A DNA stretch of 64,000 nucleotides from Pseudomonas sp. FP453 (GTDB lineage Bacteria > Pseudomonadota > Gammaproteobacteria > Pseudomonadales > Pseudomonadaceae): positions 434,001 through 498,000 of the forward strand of contig NZ_CP117435.1 of the NCBI RefSeq assembly GCF_030687495.1, read 5' to 3'. Shown here piece after piece: positions 28,271-37,642 of the stretch (within the stretch, counting starts at the first letter, position 1; every line of letters starts with the position of its first letter). The notes beneath the pieces are model-generated. The model was given only the letters and a program-made list of their open reading frames with translations, did no database searches and was not told the DNA's origin. A program made the translations under genes and the position numbers.

Positions 28271-29608
28271 TTACAGGATATAACGAGACAAGTCTTCGTT
28301 CTGCGCCAATTCGCCCAGATGGCTGTTGACGTAATCCGCGTCGATCTTGATCACTTCGCCATTCTGCGCACCGGCCAGGTCGCCGGCACTGAAGGACACT
28401 TCCTCGAGCAAACGCTCCAGCAAGGTGTGCAAACGACGCGCCCCGATGTTCTCGGTCTTCTCGTTGACCTGCCAGGCAATCTCCGCCAGGCGCTTGATGC
28501 CGTCCGGCTGGAACTCGATGCCCAGACCTTCGGTTTTCAGCAGCTCACGGTACTGCTCGGTGAGCGACGCATGCGGCTCGCTGAGGATGCGTTCGAAGTC
28601 GCCCGGGGTCAGCGCCTTGAGTTCCACGCGAATCGGCAGGCGGCCTTGCAGCTCCGGCACCAGGTCGCTTGGCTTGCTCAGGTGGAATGCACCGGAGGCA
28701 ATAAACAGGATGTGGTCGGTCTTGACCATGCCCAGCTTGGTGTTCACCGTGCAGCCTTCGATCAGCGGCAGCAGGTCGCGCTGTACGCCTTCGCGGGAGA
28801 CATCGACGCCACCGGAGTTGCCGCGCTTGGCCACCTTGTCGATCTCATCGATAAACACGATACCGTGCTGCTCGACGGCTTCCAGGGCCTTGGCCTTGAG
28901 TTCTTCCTCGTTCACCAGGCGCCCGGCTTCTTCGTCGCGCACCAGTTTCAGCGCTTCCTTCACCTTGAGCTTGCGGCTTTTCTTCTTGCCCTTGCCCATG
29001 TTGGCGAACAGGTTCTGCAACTGGCTGGTCATTTCTTCCATGCCAGGCGGCGCAGAGATATCGACGCCGGAGACTTCGGCCACTTCAATCTCGATTTCCT
29101 TGTCGTCCAGCTGGCCTTCACGCAGGCGCTTGCGGAACAGCTGGCGAGTGTTGCTATCCGAGCTCGGCGCGGGGTCTTCGTTGAAACCCATGCGTGCCGG
29201 TGGCAGCAGGGCGTCGAGGATGCGCTCTTCGGCGGCGTCTTCGGCGCGGTGGCTGACCTTGGTCATTTCCTGTTCGCGCAGCAGCTTCAGCGCGGCGTCG
29301 GCGAGGTCACGGATGATCGACTCAACGTCGCGGCCCACATAGCCCACTTCGGTGAACTTGGTGGCTTCGACCTTGATGAACGGCGCGTTGGCCAGCTTGG
29401 CCAGACGCCGGGCGATTTCGGTTTTACCGACGCCGGTAGGACCGATCATCAGGATGTTCTTGGGCGTCACTTCAACGCGCAGTTCTTCGGGCAGTTGCAT
29501 CCGGCGCCAGCGGTTACGCAGCGCGATGGCAACGGCGCGCTTGGCATCGTCCTGGCCGATGATATGGCGGTTGAGTTCGTGGACGATTTCGCGGGGAGTC
29601 ATGGACAT
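28271..29608 (-). CDS. hslU: ATP-dependent protease ATPase subunit HslU
   Basis: Hexameric AAA+ unfoldase of the HslUV (ClpYQ) protease, 445 aa. Walker A GPTGVGKT is at about residues 56-63 and Walker B FIDEIDK near 255. The I domain (about 110-240) contains the sequence ...[17 protein letters not shown]. The C-terminal tail ending DLSRYIL inserts into HslV to activate it. ATG at 29608. hslV lies 37 nt upstream on the same strand. Confidence 0.96.
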   Translation of the reverse strand: MSMTPREIVHELNRHIIGQDDAKRAVAIALRNRWRRMQLPEELRVEVTPKNILMIGPTGVGKTEIARRLAKLANAPFIKVEATKFTEVGYVGRDVESIIRDLADAALKLLREQEMTKVSHRAEDAAEERILDALLPPARMGFNEDPAPSSDSNTRQLFRKRLREGQLDDKEIEIEVAEVSGVDISAPPGMEEMTSQLQNLFANMGKGKKKSRKLKVKEALKLVRDEEAGRLVNEEELKAKALEAVEQHGIVFIDEIDKVAKRGNSGGVDVSREGVQRDLLPLIEGCTVNTKLGMVKTDHILFIASGAFHLSKPSDLVPELQGRLPIRVELKALTPGDFERILSEPHASLTEQYRELLKTEGLGIEFQPDGIKRLAEIAWQVNEKTENIGARRLHTLLERLLEEVSFSAGDLAGAQNGEVIKIDADYVNSHLGELAQNEDLSRYIL

Positions 29609-29645
29609 AGTGTTTGGCGGCCTCAAGCGGGAATAAGCCTACGGC

Positions 29646-30176
29646 TTACTCGGCGAGGTCCTGCTCCTCAATGGTCAGGTTGTGGTTGGTGAACACGCAG
29701 ATATCGCCGGCGATGCCCAAGGCGGTCTCGACGATTTCACGGGCCGACAGGTCGGTTTTCTTCAACAGCGCGCTGGCCGCAGCCTGGGCGTAGCCGCCAC
29801 CGGAGCCCATGGCGATCAAGCCGTTTTCTGGCTCGACCACGTCACCGTTGCCGGTGATGATCAGGGAGGCGTCTTTGTTGGCCACGGCGAGCATGGCTTC
29901 CAGGCGGCTGAGGGAACGGTCGGTACGCCATTCCTTGGCGAGTTCGACCGCCGCGCGCACGAGGTGGCCCTGGTGTTTTTCCAGTTGGCCTTCGAAACGT
30001 TCGAACAGGGTGAAGGCGTCGGCGGTGGCACCGGCAAAACCGGCAAGCACCTGGCCGTGGTACAGGCGGCGCACTTTCTTGGCGTTGCCTTTCATCACGG
30101 TGTTGCCGAGGGAAACCTGGCCGTCGCCGCCCATGACGACTTTGCCGTGGCGACGTACTGAAACGATGGTGGTCAA
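29646..30176 (-). CDS. hslV: ATP-dependent protease peptidase subunit HslV
   Basis: Proteasome-like threonine peptidase, 176 aa. The N-terminus is (M)[21 protein letters not shown], so Thr2 becomes the nucleophile after Met removal. The start codon is TTG at 30176, with GGAGA in range upstream; no ATG would preserve the catalytic Thr. A well-formed heat-shock promoter lies 48-75 nt upstream. It forms an operon with hslU. Confidence 0.95.
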   Translation of the reverse strand: MTTIVSVRRHGKVVMGGDGQVSLGNTVMKGNAKKVRRLYHGQVLAGFAGATADAFTLFERFEGQLEKHQGHLVRAAVELAKEWRTDRSLSRLEAMLAVANKDASLIITGNGDVVEPENGLIAMGSGGGYAQAAASALLKKTDLSAREIVETALGIAGDICVFTNHNLTIEEQDLAE

Positions 30177-30223
30177 GGGGAGAGTCTCCACGCAGCGGGG
30201 CGAAAATGCCCTGGTGAAAACTG

Positions 30224-30250
30224 ATATGGGGGTGGTGGGGGGGATTTCAA
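30224..30250 (-). promoter_or_regulatory. Sigma-32 heat-shock promoter of hslVU
   Basis: On the minus strand TTGAAA (30245-30250), 13-nt spacer, CCCCATAT (30224-30231), which fits the RpoH consensus CTTGAAA-N13/14-CCCCATNT. It is about 50 nt before the hslV start. hslVU is a known RpoH target in gammaproteobacteria. Confidence 0.85.
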
Positions 30251-30322
30251 CCGTGGGGGTGGTGTGCGGACGAGTGGTGTGTATTGATCTGACACATTCT
30301 TCAGAACACCCAGAAACCAAAT

Positions 30323-30410
30323 GTGGGAGCTGGCTTGCCTGCGATAGCGGTGTGTCAGTCACTGAAAATATTGACTGTTACACCGCTATCGCAGGCAAGC
30401 CAGCTCCCAC
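30323..30410. repeat. REPIN between the SPOR gene and hslV
   Basis: Plus unit from 30323 and minus unit ending at 30410, with symmetric flanks CCAAAT and ATTTTGATC outside. It lies just downstream of the SPOR-domain gene and upstream of the hslV promoter. Confidence 0.9.
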
Positions 30411-30423
30411 ATTTTGATCGGTG

Positions 30424-31125
30424 TCAGCGGCTCTGGCGTTGTTGTAACAACAGGTTGCTAAACCCAGCGCCGGCCAGTTGCTTCTGTGCCACGGTCAGCT
30501 GTTCACGGTTGCTGAACGGCCCCACCAGCACGCGATACCAGGTCGCGTCCTTCACCGTGCCGGACTCCACCGTCACCGCCTGGCCCAGCAGAATGATCTG
30601 CGCCCGTACGCGATCCGCATCCGCCTGCTTGGGGAACGAGCCCGCTTGCAGGAAGAACTTGGTCACCGGCGCTGCCTTGGTTTCGGCAACCGGTGGCGGC
30701 GGTGGCGGGGTGATCCCGGCCAAGGCGGCCTGGGCACGTGCCGTGTCGATCTTCGCCGCTTCCGCTGGGGTCACCGGGGTGGTCGGCACTTGTGGCGTCG
30801 GCAGGGTTTTCTCCGGCACGGCGTCAGGCGGCACGATCACTTCCGATTCCGGCAGCAGCGTGTAGAAGTCGTACTTTGGCTTCACCGGTGCCGTCGGGCT
30901 CGGCGCCGTCTTGTTGGCTTCGGCCATTTTCGTGGCCTTCTGCTGTTCCTGCTTGACCCGTTTGACGTCGTCGCCCTTGCCCGGGTCCAGCTTCATCAGG
31001 AACACGATAAACGCGCCCACGGTAAGACCGATGGCCATCCACAACCAGCCCGGAATCGGCTTCTTCGCCGGGGCCTGGTAGCGGCTGGCGCCGCGCTTGG
31101 GTGCAGGTTTTTTCTTGGCAGCCAA
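30424..31125 (-). CDS. SPOR-domain membrane protein (FtsN-like)
   Basis: 233-aa inner-membrane protein. A basic cytoplasmic N-terminus is followed by a membrane helix near residues 24-44 (PGWLWMAIGLTVGAFIVFL), a Pro/Lys-rich periplasmic linker and a C-terminal SPOR domain (about 155-230, FFLQAGSFPKQADADRVRAQ). SPOR domains bind denuded peptidoglycan at the septum, so a role in cell division is likely. It follows argS by 1 nt and corresponds in place to PA5052. Confidence 0.85.
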   Translation of the reverse strand: MAAKKKPAPKRGASRYQAPAKKPIPGWLWMAIGLTVGAFIVFLMKLDPGKGDDVKRVKQEQQKATKMAEANKTAPSPTAPVKPKYDFYTLLPESEVIVPPDAVPEKTLPTPQVPTTPVTPAEAAKIDTARAQAALAGITPPPPPPVAETKAAPVTKFFLQAGSFPKQADADRVRAQIILLGQAVTVESGTVKDATWYRVLVGPFSNREQLTVAQKQLAGAGFSNLLLQQRQSR

Positions 31126-31126
31126 C

Positions 31127-32863
31127 TTACATGCGCTCCAGGGTTTCCAGGCCCAGCAGTTCCAGGCCTTGCTTGAGGGTACGGCCCGCCAATGCGGCGA
31201 GGCGCAGGCGGCTTTGCTTCTGGGCTTCGTCGTCGGCGGTGAGGATCGGGCAGTTCTCGTAGAAGCTGGAGAACAGGCCGGCGACTTCGTACAGGTAGGT
31301 GCAGAGGATGTGCGGTGTGCCTTTCTCGCCGACGCTGTTCAGCACTTCGCCGAATTGCGCCAGCTTGGCCGCCAGCTCCTGTTCGTGCGGGGCATCCAGC
31401 ACGATCTGGCCTTCCACTTCGCTGAAATCCTTGCCCAGCTTGCGGAACACGCCGGCCACACGGGTATAGGCGTACAGCAGGTACGGCGCGGTGTTGCCTT
31501 CGAAGTTGAGCATCAGCTCGAAGTTGAAGCTGTAGTCGCTGGTGCGGTGCTTGGACAGGTCGGCGTATTTCACCGCACCAATGCCCACCACGCGGGCGAT
31601 GTTGCGCAGGTCGGCCTCGGCCAGTTCCGGGTTCTTTTCCTTCACCAGGTTGTAGGCACGTTCCTGGGCTTCGTTGAGCAGGTCGATCAGCTTCACGGTG
31701 CCGCCGTCGCGGGTCTTGAACGGGCGGCCGTCGGCGCCGTTCATGGTGCCGAAGCCCATGTGTTCCATGTGCATCGGGTGGGTGATGAAACCCGCGCGAC
31801 GTGCCACTTCGAACACCTGCTGGAAGTGCAGGGCCTGGCGCTGGTCGACGAAGTACAGCGCACGGTCGGCCTTGAGCACGCCGCTGCGGTAGCGCACGGC
31901 CGCCAGGTCGGTGGTGGCGTACAGGTAGCCGCCATCGGCCTTGACGATGATCACCGGCAGCGGCTCGCCTTCGGCGGTCTTGAACTCTTCGAGGAACACG
32001 CACTGCGCGCCGTTGCTTTCCACCAGCAGGCCCTTGGCCTTGAGGTCGTTGACCACGTTGATCAGGTCGTCGTTGTAGGCGCTTTCGCCCATCACGTCGG
32101 CCATGGTCAGCTTGACGTTGAGCAGCTCGTAGATTTCCTGGCAGTGGGACAGGGAAATCTCCCGGAAGCGGCCCCACAGTTCGAGGCATTCCGGGTCGCC
32201 GGCTTGCAGCTTGACCACCAGGCCACGGGCGCGGTCGGCGAACTCTTCGGATTCGTCGAAGCGCTTCTTCGCGGCGCGGTAGAAGTTTTCCAGGTCCGAC
32301 AGCTCGTTGCTGGTGATCGGGTTTTCTTGCAGGTAGGCCATCAGCATGCCGAACTGGGTGCCCCAGTCGCCTACGTGGTTCTGACGGATCACGGTGTCGC
32401 CGAGGAACTCCAGCACCCGCGCCACGCCGTCGCCAATGATGGTGGAGCGCAGGTGGCCGACGTGCATCTCTTTGGCCAGATTGGGTGCGGACAGGTCAAT
32501 CGCCACGCGTTGCAGCGGGCCGGCCTTGCGCACGCCGATCTTGGCGTCGGCCAGGGCCGCGTCCAGGCGCGAAGCCAGGGCCTGGGTGTTCTGGAAGAAG
32601 TTGATAAAGCCCGGGCCGGCGATTTCGGCCTTGGTGACGCTCTCGTCGGCCGGCAGCGCGGCGATGATTTTTTCTGCGAGGTCACGGGGCTTCATGCCCG
32701 CGGGCTTGGACAGCATCATCGCGATGTTGCTGGCGAAGTCGCCGTGGGTCTTGTCGCGGGTGTTTTCCACCTGGATCGCCGGCGTCAGGCCTTCAGGCAA
32801 CACACCTTCGTTGACGAGTTGGGTGAGGGCTTGTTGGATCAGCTGGCGAATGGTGTCTTTCAT
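31127..32863 (-). CDS. argS: Arginyl-tRNA synthetase
   Basis: Class I aminoacyl-tRNA synthetase charging tRNA-Arg, 578 aa. An N-terminal Add1 domain is followed by the HIGH variant HVGH at about 134-137 within [17 protein letters not shown]. The C-terminal DALR anticodon domain ends with [23 protein letters not shown] at 32863 gives [10 protein letters not shown]. The SPOR gene follows at once on the same strand. Confidence 0.96.
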   Translation of the reverse strand: MKDTIRQLIQQALTQLVNEGVLPEGLTPAIQVENTRDKTHGDFASNIAMMLSKPAGMKPRDLAEKIIAALPADESVTKAEIAGPGFINFFQNTQALASRLDAALADAKIGVRKAGPLQRVAIDLSAPNLAKEMHVGHLRSTIIGDGVARVLEFLGDTVIRQNHVGDWGTQFGMLMAYLQENPITSNELSDLENFYRAAKKRFDESEEFADRARGLVVKLQAGDPECLELWGRFREISLSHCQEIYELLNVKLTMADVMGESAYNDDLINVVNDLKAKGLLVESNGAQCVFLEEFKTAEGEPLPVIIVKADGGYLYATTDLAAVRYRSGVLKADRALYFVDQRQALHFQQVFEVARRAGFITHPMHMEHMGFGTMNGADGRPFKTRDGGTVKLIDLLNEAQERAYNLVKEKNPELAEADLRNIARVVGIGAVKYADLSKHRTSDYSFNFELMLNFEGNTAPYLLYAYTRVAGVFRKLGKDFSEVEGQIVLDAPHEQELAAKLAQFGEVLNSVGEKGTPHILCTYLYEVAGLFSSFYENCPILTADDEAQKQSRLRLAALAGRTLKQGLELLGLETLERM

Positions 32864-32928
32864 GGTGTTCTCTTTGTGCCGCAAGCGACAGCGCGCGATG
32901 CGCGGGTGGAAAAACTGGGCATTATCCG

Positions 32929-33005
32929 TGGGGAGGGCGGGCTTGCCAACCGTTCAGACGGGTTGGCGGACCTGCGGGCCTCATCGCGGGCAAGCCCGCT
33001 CCCAC
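32929..33005. repeat. Degenerate REPIN between priA and argS
   Basis: The left unit is worn (GTGGGGAGGGCGGGCTTGCC); the right unit is well kept (GCGGGCAAGCCCGCTCCCAC, ending 33005). It lies between the argS start and the priA stop. Confidence 0.7.
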
Positions 33006-33041
33006 ATTTAAGGGTGTTCACAATTCAAACTGTGGAGTGGA

Positions 33042-35261
33042 TCAATACAAATCCACGGGGTCCACGTCCATCGACCATCGCACCTGCCGGCCGCTGGGCA
33101 TTTGCTCCAGGGCAAGTAACAGACTACTTAGCAGCCGATGCAGGGGCGCGCGGGACGTTGCCTGCAAGAGTAGCTGAGCGCGGTAACGCCCGGCGCGGCG
33201 CTCCATGGGCGCGGGCACCGGGCCGAGCAGTTCGATGCCGGTCAGACCCAGTTCGCCGAGCAAACGTTCGGCGGCGCTGCAGGCTTCGTCGAGGAAACCT
33301 TCGGCCTGCCCCGGTTTATGCGCTTCGGCGCGCAGCAGGGCCAGATGGGAAAACGGCGGCAGGCCGGCGGAGCGGCGCTCGCTCAAGGCCTGCTCGGCGA
33401 AGGCAAAGTAGCCTTGTTCTGTCAGTTGGATCAGCAGCGGGTGGTCGGCCAGGTGCGTCTGGATAATTACTCGGCCGGGTTCTTCAGCGCGCCCGGCGCG
33501 GCCGGCGACCTGCACGATCAGTTGCGCCATGCGCTCGCTGGCGCGGAAGTCGCCGGAGAACAAACCGCCGTCGGCATCCAGGATCGATACCAGGGTCACC
33601 CGTGGAAAGTGGTGCCCTTTGGCAAGCATCTGCGTGCCGATCAGGATGCACGGCTGGCCTTTCTGGATAGTCGCGAACAGCTGGTTCATCGCGTCTTTGC
33701 GCGAGGTGCTGTCGCGGTCAACCCGCAGCACCGGGAAGTCCGGGAACAGAATGCCCAGGCGCTCCTCGGCGCGCTCGGTGCCCGCGCCGACCGGTCGCAG
33801 GTCCACTTTGCCGCACTGCGGGCAGTGGCGCGGTACCCGTTCCACATGGCCGCAGTGGTGGCAGCGCAACTCGCCGTGGCGCTGGTGCACGGTCATGCGC
33901 GCGTCGCAGCGCTCGCACTCGGACATCCAGCCGCAGTCATGGCACAGCAGCGTCGGCGCAAAGCCGCGACGGTTGAGGAACACCAGCACTTGCTGGCCGG
34001 CGGCGAGGGTCTGGCCGATGGCTTGTTGCATCGGCCCGGAAATACCGCTGTCCAGCGGGCGGCTTTTTACATCCAGGCGCAGGAAACGTGGCTGTTTGGC
34101 GCCACCCGCGCGCTCATTGAGGCGTAGGAGGCCGTAACGACCGGTGTAGGCGTTGTGCAGGCTTTCCAGGGACGGCGTGGCCGAGCCGAGCACAATCGGG
34201 ATGTTTTCCTGGCGCGCGCGCACCAGCGCCAGGTCGCGGGCGTGGTAGCGCAGGCCTTCCTGCTGTTTATAAGAACCGTCGTGCTCCTCGTCGATGATGA
34301 TCAGCCCGGGGTTTTTCATCGGGGTGAACAGTGCCGAACGGGTGCCGATAATAATGTCGGCCTCACCGTCCCGCGCCGCCAGCCACGACTCCAGGCGTTC
34401 GCGGTCATTGACCGCCGAGTGCACCAGGGCGATGCGCGCATTGAAGCGTTGCTCGAAGCGCGCCAGGGTCTGCGGGCCGAGGTTGATCTCCGGGATCAAT
34501 ACCAGCGCCTGCTTGCCGGCTTGCAGGGTTTCGCGGATCAACTGCAAATACACTTCGGTCTTGCCGCTGCCGGTGACGCCGGCCAGCAGGAACGCGTGGA
34601 AGCTGTCGAAGCCTGCGCGGATCGCCTCGTAGGCGGCGCGTTGTTCGGGGTTCAACGGCAATTCCGGCTGGGCCAGCCAGTGTTCGTGGCGCGGGTCGGG
34701 GGCGTGCTTGCGGATTTCCACCTGCACCAGGTCCTTGGCGAGCAGCAGGTCGAGACTGTCTTTGCTCAGCATCAGCTTGCTTAACAACTGATGGGCCACG
34801 CCGTGGGGATGTTGCGCCAGGGTTGCCAAGGCTTCGCGCTGGCGCGGGGCGCGGGCGATGCGCGGGTCGTCGAGGCGCGCGCCGGGCGCCGCCGACCAGA
34901 AGCGTTCCTGGCGCGCCTCGGCCAGTTCGCCCTGGCGCAGCAGCACCGGCAGCGCCCAGCTCAGGGTGTCGCCGAGGCTGTGCTGGTAATACTGGGCCGT
35001 CCACAGGCACAGCTTGAACAGGGCGGGCGGCAGCGGCGGCGTGGCGTCGAGGATCGCCAGCGCCGGCTTGAGCTTTTCGGCGGGCACTTCGCTGTGGTCG
35101 GCGACTTCCACCAGGATGCCGATCATTTCCCGTCGGCCAAACGGCACCCGCACCCGCATGCCCGGCTGCAACTGCGCCCGCAGCACGCCGGCCGGGGCAC
35201 GGTAATCGAACAGGCGGCGCAGGGGCGAGGGCAGGGCGAGGCGCAAAATGGCGTCGGGCAC
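33042..35261 (-). CDS. priA: Primosomal replication restart helicase PriA
   Basis: DEAH-type 3'-5' helicase that reloads DnaB at stalled forks, 739 aa. The N-terminal DNA-binding domain is followed by Walker A GVTGSGKTEVY (about 230), the IIIDEEHDGSYKQ box (about 315-327) and a zinc module with paired cysteines between about 435 and 480 (CHDCGWMSECERCD, CHHCG, CPQCG). The start is GTG at 35261. It is divergent from rpmE. Confidence 0.95.
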   Translation of the reverse strand: MPDAILRLALPSPLRRLFDYRAPAGVLRAQLQPGMRVRVPFGRREMIGILVEVADHSEVPAEKLKPALAILDATPPLPPALFKLCLWTAQYYQHSLGDTLSWALPVLLRQGELAEARQERFWSAAPGARLDDPRIARAPRQREALATLAQHPHGVAHQLLSKLMLSKDSLDLLLAKDLVQVEIRKHAPDPRHEHWLAQPELPLNPEQRAAYEAIRAGFDSFHAFLLAGVTGSGKTEVYLQLIRETLQAGKQALVLIPEINLGPQTLARFEQRFNARIALVHSAVNDRERLESWLAARDGEADIIIGTRSALFTPMKNPGLIIIDEEHDGSYKQQEGLRYHARDLALVRARQENIPIVLGSATPSLESLHNAYTGRYGLLRLNERAGGAKQPRFLRLDVKSRPLDSGISGPMQQAIGQTLAAGQQVLVFLNRRGFAPTLLCHDCGWMSECERCDARMTVHQRHGELRCHHCGHVERVPRHCPQCGKVDLRPVGAGTERAEERLGILFPDFPVLRVDRDSTSRKDAMNQLFATIQKGQPCILIGTQMLAKGHHFPRVTLVSILDADGGLFSGDFRASERMAQLIVQVAGRAGRAEEPGRVIIQTHLADHPLLIQLTEQGYFAFAEQALSERRSAGLPPFSHLALLRAEAHKPGQAEGFLDEACSAAERLLGELGLTGIELLGPVPAPMERRAGRYRAQLLLQATSRAPLHRLLSSLLLALEQMPSGRQVRWSMDVDPVDLY

Positions 35262-35350
35262 GCGGGGGTCTCATCTATATAGGCAGGCGGTGGCGCAGGG
35301 GCGGGAGCCTAGCAGACCTGCGATAGAGGTGTCCCGTCTCGGGTACTTCT

Positions 35351-35440
35351 GTGGGAGCCGGGCTTGCCCGCGATGGCGTCATATCAGTCGCAGGGTTGGG
35401 TGTCTGACACACCGCTATCGCGGGCAAGCCCAGCTCCCAC
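35351..35440. repeat. REPIN between priA and rpmE
   Basis: Plus unit GTGGGAGCCGGGCTTGCC from 35351 and minus unit ending CCCAGCTCCCAC at 35440. It lies in the 347-bp divergent gap, closer to priA. Confidence 0.88.
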
Positions 35441-35510
35441 ATGGATTGTGGCAAGCCAGTAGTTTCTGATGAAAGGCGCTTATCCGCGTGGAATCAGCCG
35501 GCAGCGCCGC

Positions 35511-35539
35511 TTGCGCGTTTAAAAAGGTCTGGGTAGAAT
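35511..35539 (+). promoter_or_regulatory. Sigma-70 promoter of rpmE
   Basis: TTGCGC at 35511-35516, 17-nt spacer, TAGAAT at 35534-35539. This leaves a leader of roughly 63 nt before the rpmE start. Confidence 0.7.
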
Positions 35540-35563
35540 CCGCGGCCTAATTACGTGCGGTAT

Positions 35564-35579
35564 TCGACAATAGTGTCGA
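35564..35579 (+). other. Leader hairpin upstream of rpmE
   Basis: Perfect inverted repeat TCGACA-ATAG-TGTCGA in the predicted 5' leader, 30 nt before the rpmE start codon. It could be an L31 autoregulatory leader or an operator. No T-run follows, so it is not a terminator. Confidence 0.45.
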
Positions 35580-35608
35580 GTGGCGGCACGCTAGCCCGAG
35601 GAAGTGCC

Positions 35609-35839
35609 ATGAAAGCCGATATCCATCCAGCGTACGAAACCATCGAAGTAACTTGCAGCTGCGGCAACAAGTTCGAAACTCGTTCGAACCTGTGCAAGCC
35701 ACTGGGTACTGACGTATGCAACGAGTGCCACCCGTTCTACACCGGTAAGCAGAAGACTCTGGACACCGGCGGCCGCGTACAGCGCTTTGCTGACCGTTTC
35801 GGCGCTTTCGGCAAGAAGGCTGCTACTCCAGCAGAGTAA
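35609..35839 (+). CDS. rpmE: 50S ribosomal protein L31 (zinc-binding form)
   Basis: 76-aa ribosomal protein of the large subunit, bridging toward the 30S head. Four cysteines (CSCGNKF near 16-18 and [10 protein letters not shown] near 37-40) mark the zinc-containing C+ form, which is replaced by the C- form under zinc limitation in many bacteria. ATG at 35609 follows CCGAGGAAG. A terminator follows at 35878-35904. Confidence 0.96.
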   Translation: MKADIHPAYETIEVTCSCGNKFETRSNLCKPLGTDVCNECHPFYTGKQKTLDTGGRVQRFADRFGAFGKKAATPAE

Positions 35840-35877
35840 GCCTGAAAAACCCCCTGGGTTTTTCCCGCTGAAAAAAG

Positions 35878-35904
35878 AGGCGCCCCCCCGTGGGCGCCTT
35901 TTTT
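35878..35904 (+). terminator. Rho-independent terminator after rpmE
   Basis: Stem AGGCGCCC / GGGCGCCT followed by TTTTTT. It lies 38 nt after the rpmE stop. Confidence 0.9.
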
Positions 35905-36036
35905 GTGCCTGGAATTTGATAAAAACCACTTGAATCGACGTTTAAATAAAAAATTGTAGACATTTTTTAAATCGATTGTGAACAGTTGAGCCCTTGTATC
36001 CCGTGGCCTTAGACCAAAGTACGGCGCTCTGGGGCC

Positions 36037-36065
36037 TTGACACCGGTGACTACCCAGTCTTGTAG
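36037..36065 (+). promoter_or_regulatory. Candidate promoter of the malic enzyme gene
   Basis: A perfect TTGACA at 36037-36042 with 17-nt spacing to a poor -10 (TTGTAG, 36060-36065). It is about 60 nt before the start codon. The weak -10 lowers confidence. Confidence 0.4.
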
Positions 36066-36127
36066 GGACTTTACGACACGCGTATCCTCGGCGGTCCGTC
36101 GACCAACAGTAAAAGCGGAATGCCGAT

Positions 36128-37396
36128 ATGTCTGATTTGAAAACTGCCGCTCTCGAATATCATGCCAATCCTCGTCCAGGAAAGCTGAGTGTAGAGCTCA
36201 CCAAAGCCACCGCCACCGCCCGCGACCTGTCGCTGGCCTACAGCCCTGGCGTGGCCGAGCCCGTACGTGAAATCGCCCGCGACCCCGAGCTGGCGTACAA
36301 GTACACCGGCAAGGGCAACCTGGTTGCAGTGATTTCCGATGGCACCGCGATTCTGGGCCTGGGCAACCTCGGCCCATTGGCTTCCAAGCCAGTCATGGAA
36401 GGCAAAGGCGTGCTGTTCAAGCGCTTCGCCGGCATTGACGTTTTCGACATCGAAGTCGACTCCGAGAGCCCGCAGGCTTTCATCGACACCGTAAAGCGCA
36501 TTTCCATCACCTTCGGTGGCATCAACCTGGAAGACATCAAGGCACCTGAGTGCTTCGAAATCGAAAAGGCCCTGATCGAACAGTGCGACATCCCGGTATT
36601 CCACGATGACCAGCACGGCACCGCGATCGTTACCGCGGCCGGCATGATCAACGCCCTGGAAATCGCTGGCAAAACCCTGGCTGACGCGAAGATCGTCTGC
36701 CTGGGCGCTGGTGCAGCGGCTATCTCGTGCATGAAGCTGATCGTGAGCATGGGCGCCAAGCTGGAAAACATCTACATGGTCGACAGCAAGGGCGTGATCC
36801 AGTCCGAGCGTACCGACCTGAACCAGTACAAGGCGATGTTTGCCCACCCGTCCTCCAAGCGCACCCTGGCTGACGCCCTTGACGGTGCAGACGTGTTCGT
36901 TGGCCTGTCCGGCCCGAACCTGCTGAGCGCTGAAGGCCTGAAGTCCATGGCGGCCAACCCGATCGTGTTCGCCTGCTCCAACCCGGACCCGGAAATCTCG
37001 CCAGAGCTGGCTCACGCCACCCGCAACGACGTGATCATGGCCACCGGCCGTTCGGACTACCCGAACCAGGTCAACAACGTGCTGGGCTTCCCGTTCATCT
37101 TCCGTGGTGCCCTGGACGTTCGCGCCAAGCGCATCAACGAAGAGATGAAAGTAGCCGCGGCCAACGCCCTGCGTGAACTGGCCAAGCTGCCAGTACCTCA
37201 GGATGTGTGCGACGCCTACGGTGGCGCCAAGCTGGAATTCGGCCGTGAGTACATCATTCCGAAGCCAATGGACAAGCGCCTGATCACCCTGATCTCCGAT
37301 GCCGTGGCCAAGGCCGCCATCGAGACCGGTGTGGCCACCCTGCCGTATCCGAAGAACTACCCGCTGCAAAGCGTGGATGATGTGTTCAACGGCTAA
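36128..37396 (+). CDS. maeB: Malic enzyme, short form (probably NADP-dependent)
   Basis: Oxidative decarboxylation of malate to pyruvate and CO2 with reduction of NAD(P). The 422-aa protein has the malic N-domain (LAYSPGVAEPVREIA, LGNLGPLASKPVMEGK), the DDQHGTAIVTAAGMINAL segment and a Rossmann motif (VCLGAGAAAISCMKL) near residue 195. It lacks the phosphotransacetylase-like C-terminal domain present in E. coli MaeB (about 760 aa), as its counterpart PA5046 does. Cofactor choice cannot be fixed from reading. A strong terminator follows. Confidence 0.9.
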   Translation: MSDLKTAALEYHANPRPGKLSVELTKATATARDLSLAYSPGVAEPVREIARDPELAYKYTGKGNLVAVISDGTAILGLGNLGPLASKPVMEGKGVLFKRFAGIDVFDIEVDSESPQAFIDTVKRISITFGGINLEDIKAPECFEIEKALIEQCDIPVFHDDQHGTAIVTAAGMINALEIAGKTLADAKIVCLGAGAAAISCMKLIVSMGAKLENIYMVDSKGVIQSERTDLNQYKAMFAHPSSKRTLADALDGADVFVGLSGPNLLSAEGLKSMAANPIVFACSNPDPEISPELAHATRNDVIMATGRSDYPNQVNNVLGFPFIFRGALDVRAKRINEEMKVAAANALRELAKLPVPQDVCDAYGGAKLEFGREYIIPKPMDKRLITLISDAVAKAAIETGVATLPYPKNYPLQSVDDVFNG

Positions 37397-37415
37397 GCCG
37401 TTGTAGCGCACCAAC

Positions 37416-37449
37416 AAAAAGCCCCGGCTCTCGCGAGTCGGGGCTTTTT
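37416..37449 (+). terminator. Rho-independent terminator after the malic enzyme gene
   Basis: AAAAAGCCCCGGCTC-TCGC-GAGTCGGGGC followed by TTTTT. The A-run on the left allows action in both directions, toward the convergent mrcA gene too. Confidence 0.92.
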
Positions 37450-37489
37450 GCTGTGTGGCGATTAATTCAAGCCTTGTGCAGCACCAAAT

Positions 37490-37622
37490 GTGGGAGCTGG
37501 CTTGCCTGCGATAGCATCACCGCAGTTTGACTGACACACCGAGGTGCCTGCATCGCAGGCAAGCCAGCTCCCACACAAGCCAGCTCCCACACAAGCCAGC
37601 TCCCACACAAGCCAGCTCCCAC
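37490..37622. repeat. REPIN with a 16-bp tandem array
   Basis: Plus unit 37490-37515 and minus unit 37550-37574, then three perfect tandem copies of ACAAGCCAGCTCCCAC at 37575-37590, 37591-37606 and 37607-37622. A degenerate copy (AGAAGCCAACTGCC) follows. It lies in the convergent gap between the malic enzyme gene and mrcA. Confidence 0.92.
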
Positions 37623-37642
37623 AGAAGCCAACTGCCAGCGCG

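Noticed and set aside
32881..33041. tRNA-like or small RNA gene between argS and priA
   Set aside because: The folding potential is explained by a degenerate REPIN; no cloverleaf, promoter and terminator set was found.
36128..37396. Malic enzyme as a truncated MaeB
   Set aside because: The 422-aa form without the C-terminal phosphotransacetylase-like domain is the normal length for its Pseudomonas counterparts, so it is not a broken gene.
37490..37622. Short tandem repeats considered as a CRISPR array
   Set aside because: The 16-bp copies are directly adjacent with no spacers, derive from the REP unit, and no cas genes are present.
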